A DNA stretch of 39,516 nt, from the NCBI GenBank assembly GCA_903837345.1, contig CAILUG010000031.1:1-39516 (forward strand), read 5' to 3'. Each line of letters starts with the position of its first letter. Positions within the stretch are counted from its first letter, which is position 1. The stretch is from an uncultured Gammaproteobacteria bacterium. GTDB lineage: Bacteria; Pseudomonadota; Gammaproteobacteria; Pseudomonadales; Pseudohongiellaceae. The position numbers and the translations under genes are program-made. Below, in pieces: positions 14,766-20,829 of the stretch. Below the pieces are notes generated by a model that made no database searches, was not told the origin of the DNA, and saw nothing but the letters and a program-made list of their open reading frames with translations.

Positions 14766-15839
14766 ATGCAAGTTGCGGTTCCCTGTATGTTGATGCGCGG
14801 CGGTACTTCCAAAGGCGCCTATTTCCTGGAGAGTGATCTGCCATCTGACACCGGCAAGCGTGACCAGGCGCTGCTCGGCATCATGGGTTCGCCCGACAAG
14901 CGCCAGATTGACGGGGTGGGAGGCGCGCATCCGCTCACCAGCAAGGTCGCCATAATCAGGAAATCTGCCCGTCCTGGAATAGATGTGGACTACCTGTTTG
15001 TGCAGGTGATGGTGGAAGAAGCCAAGGTGTCGGCTTCCCAGAACTGCGGCAACATCCTGGCTGGTGTCGGTCCGTTTGCAATCGAGCAAGGGCTGGTGAA
15101 GGCCGAGGATGGCGAAACCGTGGTGACCGTGTACATGGAAAACACCGACAGTGTCGCCAAGGAACGCATCCTGACGCCGGGCCGCAAAGTGCAGTATCAC
15201 GGCGATGCCCACATCGATGGTGTGCCCGGCACCCATGCCCCGATCATGATCGAGTTTCTTGATGTGGCAGGTTCCAGCTGCGGCGCGCTGTTCCCGACCG
15301 GCAATTTCTCTGACATGGTCAACGGCCTCAGAGTAACGATGGTCGACAACGGCATGCCGGTGGTGATGATCGATGCCAGGGATCTGGGGCTGCGAGGAGA
15401 TGAGAGTATTGAAGCCCTGGAAGCCAATACCGGGCTCAAGCAGACGATTGAAGCCCTGCGCCTGGCCGTTGGGCCGCTGATGAATCTCGGCGATGTCAAA
15501 GACAAAACCGTGCCGAAAATGACCATCGTCTCGCCGCCGAAAGCCGGCGGTATCCTCAATACCCGCAGTTTCATCCCGCACCGGGTGCATGATGCAGTGG
15601 GCGTGCTGGCTGCTGCCAGTGTGGCGACTGCCGCCAACATTCCGGGCGCAGTGGGACATGACATTGCCAACCTGCCCACCGGCCAGCGTCGCGTGTGTGA
15701 AGTGGAACACCCGACTGGCACCATGGGCGTGGAAGTGGTGCTGGCGGATGATCCGAACGACAGGGTGCCCAAAAGCACTTCCATCATGCGCACCGCCCGC
15801 CTGCTGTTTGCCGGCACTGTGTACTATCTGGAAAAATAA
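14766..15839 (+). CDS. galD: 4-oxalomesaconate tautomerase (PrpF family)
   Basis: This 357-aa PrpF-family isomerase closely follows Pseudomonas GalD as I recall it: CMLMRGGTSKGAYFL, MGSPDKRQIDGVGGAHPLTSKVAII, SQNCGNILAGVGPFA, DNGMPVVM and NTRSFIPHR. GalD interconverts keto and enol tautomers of 4-oxalomesaconate so that the hydratase can act on it. The usual glycine-rich GGTSKG near residue 12 and the conserved Cys in QNCGN are present. The ATG at 14766 follows GAGG at normal spacing; an in-frame TTG at 14751 was rejected. It is divergent from ligK and completes the local pathway set. Confidence 0.93.
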   Translation: MQVAVPCMLMRGGTSKGAYFLESDLPSDTGKRDQALLGIMGSPDKRQIDGVGGAHPLTSKVAIIRKSARPGIDVDYLFVQVMVEEAKVSASQNCGNILAGVGPFAIEQGLVKAEDGETVVTVYMENTDSVAKERILTPGRKVQYHGDAHIDGVPGTHAPIMIEFLDVAGSSCGALFPTGNFSDMVNGLRVTMVDNGMPVVMIDARDLGLRGDESIEALEANTGLKQTIEALRLAVGPLMNLGDVKDKTVPKMTIVSPPKAGGILNTRSFIPHRVHDAVGVLAAASVATAANIPGAVGHDIANLPTGQRRVCEVEHPTGTMGVEVVLADDPNDRVPKSTSIMRTARLLFAGTVYYLEK

Positions 15840-15902
15840 CCTTCAGCCAGCCTCAGGCAATGCTGCATTCCTGATTTCCGGCACGCCAGCTTTTGCCGTC
15901 CC

Positions 15903-15931
15903 TTAAAGATGTATATTTTTTGCATCTTTAA
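15903..15931 (+). promoter_or_regulatory. NsrR-like operator upstream of the cytochrome c peroxidase gene
   Basis: TTAAAGATG (15903-15911) and CATCTTTAA (15923-15931) form a perfect 9-bp inverted repeat with an 11-base, T-rich spacer. The central 23 bases (15906-15928) fit the published NsrR consensus of two AAGATGYATTT-type halves around one base: 10 of 11 positions on the left and 8 of 11 on the right. It lies 77 bases before the peroxidase ATG. The nsrR gene is about 7 kb away in this window. Confidence 0.65.
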
Positions 15932-16008
15932 TTGGTAGTTTTGTTGATTGAACGCAAAATGCTGCAAGAGCCTGCAGGGTAGATTGCCCGTCAGTACAGG
16001 AGATTCCA

Positions 16009-16989
16009 ATGAAAGCCATGGTGTTGCTGTTACTGGCCGCATTATCGGCAGCAGTTGCTGCCGAAGAACCGATCCAGCCCATTGAACGTCCCAAAAATGT
16101 GAATGTTGCCAAAGTCGAGCTGGGCAAACAGCTGTTCTTCGATGCGCGTCTGTCCAAATCGGGCTGGATCAGCTGCAATTCGTGCCACAACCTCAGTCGG
16201 GGTGGTACTGATAATCTGGTGTCTTCGGTCGGTCATGGCTGGGCCAAAGGTCCGATCAATGCTCCCACTGTGCTGAATTCCAGTTACAACATTGTGCAGT
16301 TCTGGGATGGGCGCGCTGCCGATCTCAAGGCACAGGCGGGCGGGCCGATTGCCAATCCGGGCGAGATGGCGTCCACCCATGAGCTGGCTGTAAAAGTGCT
16401 GCAAACCATTCCGGGATATGTAACGTCATTTGAAAAAGTGTATGGCAAAGGTCCGGTAACCATTGACCATGCCACTGACGCCATCGCCGAATTCGAGCGC
16501 ACGCTGGTGACGCCGGATTCCCGTTTCGACCTGTGGCTGAAAGGCGACAAGCATGCCCTCACTGCGCAAGAGCTTGCCGGGTATGAGCTGTTCAAGGTGA
16601 CCGGTTGCGTGGGCTGCCATAACGGGCCCGCTGTTGGCGGCGCCACCTTGCAGCGCATGGGTTCATTCAATCCCTACGTAACCGCCAATCCTTCACTGGG
16701 CGTGGCAGGACTCAGCGGCCAGAGCGCCGATCGCTATCGCTTCAAGGTTCCTATCCTGCGCAACATTGAGCTCACTGCGCCATATTTCCATGATGGTGCT
16801 GCCAAAACGCTGGAAGAGGCGGTGGATACGATGGTGTGGGTGCAGTTGAATCGTCATTTCACGCCGGCAGGACGTGACAAAATAGTGGCATTTCTGAAGA
16901 CACTGACGGGCAAACAGCCGGATTTTCCGATACCGCAGTTGCCACCGTCGGGGCCGGATACGCCGGCGCCGCAACCGTTTGATCCCTGA
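16009..16989 (+). CDS. Periplasmic di-haem cytochrome c peroxidase (CcpA/MauG family)
   Basis: This 326-aa protein has a signal peptide (1-18, ending AVAAEE). Two haem-binding motifs, CNSCH (56-60) and CVGCH (200-204), sit in the two-domain arrangement of bacterial di-haem peroxidases. Typical segments are LGKQLFFDARLS, NAPTVLNSSYN, FWDGRAADLKAQAGGPI and PILRNIELTAPYFHDGA. The family reduces hydrogen peroxide in the periplasm using cytochrome c or azurin. The C-terminus ends in a Pro-rich tail. AGGAG precedes the ATG. A strong NsrR-like palindrome in its promoter suggests induction by nitric oxide, which is inferred. A convergent gene ends 12 bases downstream. Confidence 0.93.
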   Translation: MKAMVLLLLAALSAAVAAEEPIQPIERPKNVNVAKVELGKQLFFDARLSKSGWISCNSCHNLSRGGTDNLVSSVGHGWAKGPINAPTVLNSSYNIVQFWDGRAADLKAQAGGPIANPGEMASTHELAVKVLQTIPGYVTSFEKVYGKGPVTIDHATDAIAEFERTLVTPDSRFDLWLKGDKHALTAQELAGYELFKVTGCVGCHNGPAVGGATLQRMGSFNPYVTANPSLGVAGLSGQSADRYRFKVPILRNIELTAPYFHDGAAKTLEEAVDTMVWVQLNRHFTPAGRDKIVAFLKTLTGKQPDFPIPQLPPSGPDTPAPQPFDP

Positions 16990-17001
16990 GCAGAGCAGGG
17001 C

Positions 17002-17889
17002 CTAGAGTTGGTTGGCGGTAATCGAGCGCGCCAGTTCCAGCATGGCGACCCTGTTGGATGGCAGCAGCCGTGACAGCGGCAGCGATTCCACCGCGATATT
17101 CTTTTCTTCCAGGATATGCAGGATGCCATCGCTGGTGCGATGCAGCCTGATTTCCTTCTGCGTGCGGTCGGCGTAGTAAGTGGAATGGTAGGCCAGGGTC
17201 AGATGCAACACGGCACCCTCGCTGGTTTCATTGACCAGTTCCATGTTTTCCAGCTGCAGCTGGATCACGGCAGGCCGGATGATCTTGACAGTGCGGTCAT
17301 CCCGCCAGGCATCTGTGCTCGCCATCAAAGGCGCTTTGAATTGCGGATCGTAGTGGCTGAAATAACCGTCAAGATCCTTGTGTTGCCAGGAGTTCAGCCA
17401 GCTGCTGATGAACTGGTTAATGTTGTCGCGGTTGTTCTGCAGCCCTGACACTTCCGCATCGGGCTGGATCACCATGGGTTCGCCAATGCGAGTCGCAATT
17501 TTGACACCGGCAGCAGCAGTCTGTCGCGGTTGCGCAGCAGTAGTTTGTCGTGGTTGCGCAGCAGTTGTCGGCGCAGCAGCCGTGAGCAGGCCAGGCGGCT
17601 GCACTTCCACTACCTTGTTCAACTCACGCAGGATGCGCAGCTGACCATCGGTGTCGCGTCCCAGCACCAGTTCTTTGGTGGTGCGGTCCGAGTAGGTGGG
17701 CGACTGATAGTCCAGCCGGAAACTCACGGTCGTGCCGGTGGCATCGGTGCCTGCCACTTGCAGATCAGTGAGGCTGAGCTCAATACGTGACGGTCGTGAC
17801 AGGCTGCGGATGCGGTCTTCGCGCCAGCTGTTGCGGTTGTTGTGGTAGAGCGACGCAAAAACTTGTGTGATAAAAGCCGAGGTAGGCAT
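17002..17889 (-). CDS. C-terminal part of the frameshifted ExeA-like gene, two NTF2-like domains
   Basis: This 295-aa frame overlaps the 3' end of the ATPase frame by 110 bases and looks like its continuation, not a separate gene. It begins inside a domain interrupted in the other frame (SLYHNNRNSWREDRIRSL...TVSFRLDYQSPTYSDRTTKELVL). After a linker with near-identical repeats (TTAAQPRQ, TTAAQPRQ, TAAAG) it has a second copy of the same fold (WLNSWQHKDLDGYFSHYDPQF...LTLAYHSTYYADRTQKEIRL). These resemble SnoaL/NTF2-like modules seen at the ends of bacterial TPR and transpeptidase proteins. No convincing ribosome site precedes 17889. With one T removed from the run at 17857-17861, both frames fuse into one 753-aa protein (17002-19264). 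Confidence 0.6.
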   Translation of the reverse strand: MPTSAFITQVFASLYHNNRNSWREDRIRSLSRPSRIELSLTDLQVAGTDATGTTVSFRLDYQSPTYSDRTTKELVLGRDTDGQLRILRELNKVVEVQPPGLLTAAAPTTAAQPRQTTAAQPRQTAAAGVKIATRIGEPMVIQPDAEVSGLQNNRDNINQFISSWLNSWQHKDLDGYFSHYDPQFKAPLMASTDAWRDDRTVKIIRPAVIQLQLENMELVNETSEGAVLHLTLAYHSTYYADRTQKEIRLHRTSDGILHILEEKNIAVESLPLSRLLPSNRVAMLELARSITANQL

Positions 17890-19264
17890 TGGTGTCCTGT
17901 TGTTTCCAGGCTGCCAACCAGTTGTTCACAACCGCTTCGAGCTCGGCAGGGCTGGCAGGCGCAGTGTTAATCACCACAGCGGGAGTAGGTGTGGCTGCAA
18001 TAATGCCTGGGGCTGGAGCTGGGGCAGGTGCGGTAACGCGTGCAACAGAGGCCGGGGGAGCAACAGCAGGGGCAGTTGGTGGTTGCACTGGTGGCGCTAC
18101 TGGCGCAGCTGGTGCCTGCGCTGCAGCAGCAGGCGGGGTAAGCGTGGTTTGGGTTACTTGTGGTTGGGGTGCAGGCGGCGGTGCTGTTACAGCAGTTGCA
18201 ACCGGGGCAGCAACGGGTGCAGGTGTTGGTGCGGGTGTGGCCGGTGTTGCAGGTGCTTGGGTTGCCGGTGCTTGAGAAGCCGGTGCTTGAGAAGCCGGTG
18301 CAGGAGTCGATGCAATCTGCGCAGCACCACTGCTTGCCGGTTGGGCGCCAGGATGCATGTGTTCGTTATAGAGCGCCAGGATATTGGGGTAATAGACATA
18401 AACAGTACTTGCCGCAGCAGCCGCGAACAGTACATTTGCGGTTGGTTTGAGCCAGCGCTTGGTTTCCGGCGGGATGTTGTTGATCTGTTCGGCGATGTTG
18501 TGGATCACCTGACTTATCATTGCAGGTTCCTTTTCTGCAACTTCTGGCGGCAATTCACCGCGTGTGTTCTGGATCAGGAACAGAGGGTCTGCCATCCCCG
18601 CTTCCAGTTCAGACAGGATTGCTCCCGGCATGCCGCGGGTCCGTTCCTGCAAACCTTCCAGATAGCTCAGGTTGAGGGCGATACGGCCTTTGCCGGCCTG
18701 CTGCAACCAGGTTGAACAAAACTCACTGAGTTCTGCTTCTTCCAGTGCATTGAGGGAATAATTCAGACTGATGTCTGCCTGTAGCCCCGCCAGTTCGGGT
18801 TGCGCCAGATGGACGTTGAGGGTCTTGTCTCCGCATAACAGCAAGCTGATCAGGAGCTGGCCATTGTTGTCGAGATCGCGCAAACCATGCAGGCCTGCCA
18901 GGGCTTCGACACTCATTTGCTGGGTGTCGTCGATCACCAGTATCAGTTTTTGCAGGTCTCTGGGCTTGGTGGCGAGGTAGCGGGTCAGGGATTTTCTGAA
19001 ACTGAGGTCGGCACCCAGTTTGAACTTGCGGATCAGGGTTGCTTGCAGATCATCGACTGACTTGGGCGGGATCTTGAAATCCACCACCTCGAAATTCTCA
19101 CTGCGCAATTCCTTGCAGAGCTCCTGCAGCAAACTGGATTTGCCTGCTCCCAGCGGCCCGGTCAGCTTCACTACACCATCACTGAAAGAGAATACGGTGC
19201 TGATCCCGGAGATGATCTCCTGGTAGGGTCCAGTATTCAGATATGTGGCTGTGGGGGTGCTCAT
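17780..19264 (-). CDS. ExeA/MshM-like membrane ATPase, N-terminal part of a frameshifted gene
   Basis: This 494-aa frame starts with a AAA-type ATPase domain: Walker A GPLGAGKSS (36-44), Walker B LILVIDD (107-113), as in the ExeA/GspA/MshM group that handles peptidoglycan around secretion or pilus machines. A single transmembrane segment (about 275-292) is followed by a long Ala/Pro-rich region (about 305-455) that would span the periplasm. The beginning of an NTF2-like domain (LEAVVNNWLAAWKQQDTNAYLGFYHTSF) then shifts to unrelated residues and stops. The missing remainder is found one frame away. The start ATG at 19264 has no strong ribosome site; a GTG at 19300 is also open. Its partner and target are unknown. 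Confidence 0.7.
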   Translation of the reverse strand: MSTPTATYLNTGPYQEIISGISTVFSFSDGVVKLTGPLGAGKSSLLQELCKELRSENFEVVDFKIPPKSVDDLQATLIRKFKLGADLSFRKSLTRYLATKPRDLQKLILVIDDTQQMSVEALAGLHGLRDLDNNGQLLISLLLCGDKTLNVHLAQPELAGLQADISLNYSLNALEEAELSEFCSTWLQQAGKGRIALNLSYLEGLQERTRGMPGAILSELEAGMADPLFLIQNTRGELPPEVAEKEPAMISQVIHNIAEQINNIPPETKRWLKPTANVLFAAAAASTVYVYYPNILALYNEHMHPGAQPASSGAAQIASTPAPASQAPASQAPATQAPATPATPAPTPAPVAAPVATAVTAPPPAPQPQVTQTTLTPPAAAAQAPAAPVAPPVQPPTAPAVAPPASVARVTAPAPAPAPGIIAATPTPAVVINTAPASPAELEAVVNNWLAAWKQQDTNAYLGFYHTSFCVALPQQPQQLARRPHPQPVTTVTY

Positions 19265-19287
19265 GCGGCGGGCCCTGACCCTTAAAA

Positions 19288-19327
19288 TTAGTAAAAACAC
19301 TTATTAATCAGTGAGTAATAATACTAA
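19288..19327 (-). promoter_or_regulatory. AT-rich nested inverted repeats before the ExeA-like gene
   Basis: TTAGTA (19288-19293) pairs with TACTAA (19322-19327), and inside it TTATTA (19301-19306) pairs with TAATAA (19316-19321). The block is the most AT-rich stretch nearby and sits directly upstream of the ATPase gene, so it may be its promoter and an operator. From 19328 to 19467 I see nothing further that I can support. Confidence 0.35.
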
Positions 19328-19467
19328 ATTTAAGTAGTGCTGCAAGTACTATTAATAACACATTGTGCTATATGGGTACTTGCCCGGAAAAGACACTATA
19401 TGTAGTAGGAAAGCGCCTGAAATTATCTAGTTGTGGCTCTGAGAGCGCAGGGGTAGAAGGTGCCAAC

Positions 19468-19506
19468 AATAAAAAAGGCGAAAGCACCGAGGGTACTTTC
19501 GCCTTT
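19468..19506 (-). terminator. Rho-independent terminator of the glyoxalase-fold gene
   Basis: A perfect 11-bp stem (AAAGGCGAAAG at 19474-19484 with CTTTCGCCTTT at 19496-19506) has an 11-base loop. On the minus strand it is followed by a T-rich run. It lies about 50 bases after the stop at 19557. Confidence 0.88.
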
Positions 19507-19556
19507 GTTCTTGCAAACTTTCTGTTACAGGGAGCTACTCCCTGTAATTCAAAGCC

Positions 19557-19943
19557 TTACTCGCCGTCTTTAAAGCAGTATGCGCAGATTTTGTGACCAT
19601 CTGGATCGCGCAGATAGGCAGCATAGCTGGTAGGGGTGAAAGTACGTGGACCAGGTTGGCCTTCGTCTTTGCCACCATTGGCCAGACCTTTGGCATGGAA
19701 CTCACGCACTGCGGCGCGGGTAGGAGCTGCGAAACCGATGGTGCCGCCATTGCCGTAGGTAGCAGGCAGGCCATTGCCTGGTTTCAGAACGATGAACTCA
19801 GGGCCTTGTGCGCCGTACAGGGTGGCAGTAGGGCCGAATGCGCCAAGGTTGTTGATGCCGATTGCGCCCAGCGCAGCAGTATAGAACTTGTTGGCACGGT
19901 CCAGGTCGTTGGTCCCAACTGTTACATGAGTAAAAATTGCCAT
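19557..19943 (-). CDS. VOC-fold (glyoxalase / bleomycin-resistance family) protein
   Basis: This 128-aa vicinal-oxygen-chelate protein starts MAIFTHVTVGTNDLDRANKFYTAALGAIG and ends YAAYLRDPDGHKICAYCF, covering both halves of the fold. Possible metal ligands are H6 and E49, and H117 is conserved in the DPDGHK motif. The family includes glyoxalase I, extradiol dioxygenases and antibiotic-binding proteins; a single small domain like this is usually a dimer of unknown substrate. AAGGAAAACC precedes the ATG. Directly before that ribosome site are five tandem 14-bp repeats. Codon use (many GGT, GTA, CGT codons) hints at good expression. Confidence 0.85.
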   Translation of the reverse strand: MAIFTHVTVGTNDLDRANKFYTAALGAIGINNLGAFGPTATLYGAQGPEFIVLKPGNGLPATYGNGGTIGFAAPTRAAVREFHAKGLANGGKDEGQPGPRTFTPTSYAAYLRDPDGHKICAYCFKDGE

Positions 19944-19954
19944 GATGGTTTTCC

Positions 19955-20024
19955 TTTTGGTTGTTGATAACCGGTTATTGATAACCGGTAGTTGATTATC
20001 AGTTGTTGATTATTGCCAGTTGAT
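19955..20024 (-). repeat. Five tandem 14-bp repeats in the leader of the VOC gene
   Basis: On the minus strand the block reads as five units of exactly 14 bases: ATCAACTGGCAATA, ATCAACAACTGATA, ATCAACTACCGGTT, ATCAATAACCGGTT, ATCAACAACCAAAA. Each begins ATCAAY, and the array runs straight into the Shine-Dalgarno of the VOC gene. It may be a set of binding sites or a slippage-prone leader. The rest of the 349-base gap (20025-20292) has no gene or structure I can support apart from the GAGGGA ribosome site at its end. Confidence 0.85.
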
Positions 20025-20292
20025 GTTGCTGGAAATTCAGCGAGTAACTTGCGGCAATTCATGTAGATGCAGCAGTTGCCCGAAGGGTTGATTACTCCCT
20101 TGTCAGACCAGGAAATATTATCAAAAACATCTGACGGTCCCCCCTGGTGGACAAGGATTATGGTGTCTGTACGGGTAAAAGGATAGGGGGAGCTTCCGCG
20201 CAGAATGTGGAAATTCAGTGATTGATTGCGGCCGGTGATGTGCAGCCATATTGCCCGGCGTGTACCTTCCACCCGAACTGAGGGAATTGATT

Positions 20293-20787
20293 ATGAACAA
20301 ACGGGAATTTCTGCTGGCAGGTGCTGGCCTGGCATTGTCTGCAACCGGCAACGTGCATGCTGCCACTTCCAACCGGATCAGCCGGGAGGAATACGATGTC
20401 TACCTCAAGCGCTTCAACTCCAATGACATGACTTTCATCGACTTCTACCATCCCGAAGTGGTGCTGGAGTTGGGAGCCAAGGAGATCAAGGGCAACCTTG
20501 GCATCCGTGATTTCTATGCCAATGTCAAAAAGTACATAAAGGAAACCGTGGAGGTCACTGAGTACATTTCAGATGAAGCTGGCATTGCAGTGGAGATCCC
20601 CACCCGTTTTGAATGTATCGCCGATTGGGCTGATTCATTCTGGGGTGTTCCACTCAAGAAAGGCCAGGTGATGCGCATTGTAAGTTTCGGTTTTTACAAG
20701 GTGGTGGATCGCAAATTCAGCCACGTCAAAAGTGCGCGCTACAAAATGATCCATGACTGGCAAATGGGAGACCCCCGGAAAGTTTGA
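20293..20787 (+). CDS. Secreted SnoaL/NTF2-like protein
   Basis: This 164-aa protein has an N-terminal signal (MNKREFLLAGAGLALSATGNVHAAT; a KR pair rather than RR, so Sec or relaxed Tat). A small NTF2-like domain follows: YLKRFNSNDMTFIDFYHPEVVLELGAKEIKGNLGIRDFYANVKKYIKETVEV. SnoaL-like folds serve as small enzymes or binding proteins; the substrate is unknown. The ATG at 20293 was chosen for the GAGGGA 7 bases upstream and for the signal peptide. It is followed by the PQQ dehydrogenase after 42 bases, so the two may be cotranscribed. Confidence 0.78.
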   Translation: MNKREFLLAGAGLALSATGNVHAATSNRISREEYDVYLKRFNSNDMTFIDFYHPEVVLELGAKEIKGNLGIRDFYANVKKYIKETVEVTEYISDEAGIAVEIPTRFECIADWADSFWGVPLKKGQVMRIVSFGFYKVVDRKFSHVKSARYKMIHDWQMGDPRKV

Positions 20788-20829
20788 AGTGTATTGACCG
20801 GGAACTGGCAGACGAGCGGGACATAATTG

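Noticed and set aside
14565-15710. 381-aa minus-strand open frame opposite galD
   Set aside because: Composition is typical of an antisense shadow, and it crosses the ligK start and the divergent promoter.
17857-17861. Programmed -1 ribosomal frameshift in the ExeA-like gene
   Set aside because: The second frame is reached by +1 (or -2), and no standard -1 slippery heptamer in the right phase leads to it.
19363-19596. Small plus-strand frame (77 aa) between the ATPase and VOC genes
   Set aside because: No ribosome site, it runs through the terminator of the VOC gene, and it has no known motif.
19955-20024. CRISPR array
   Set aside because: The 14-base units are contiguous with no unique spacers, so they are simple tandem repeats.
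19922-20272. 116-aa minus-strand frame covering the 14-bp repeats
   Set aside because: It has no ribosome site or domain, and its codons follow the repeat pattern rather than protein constraint.
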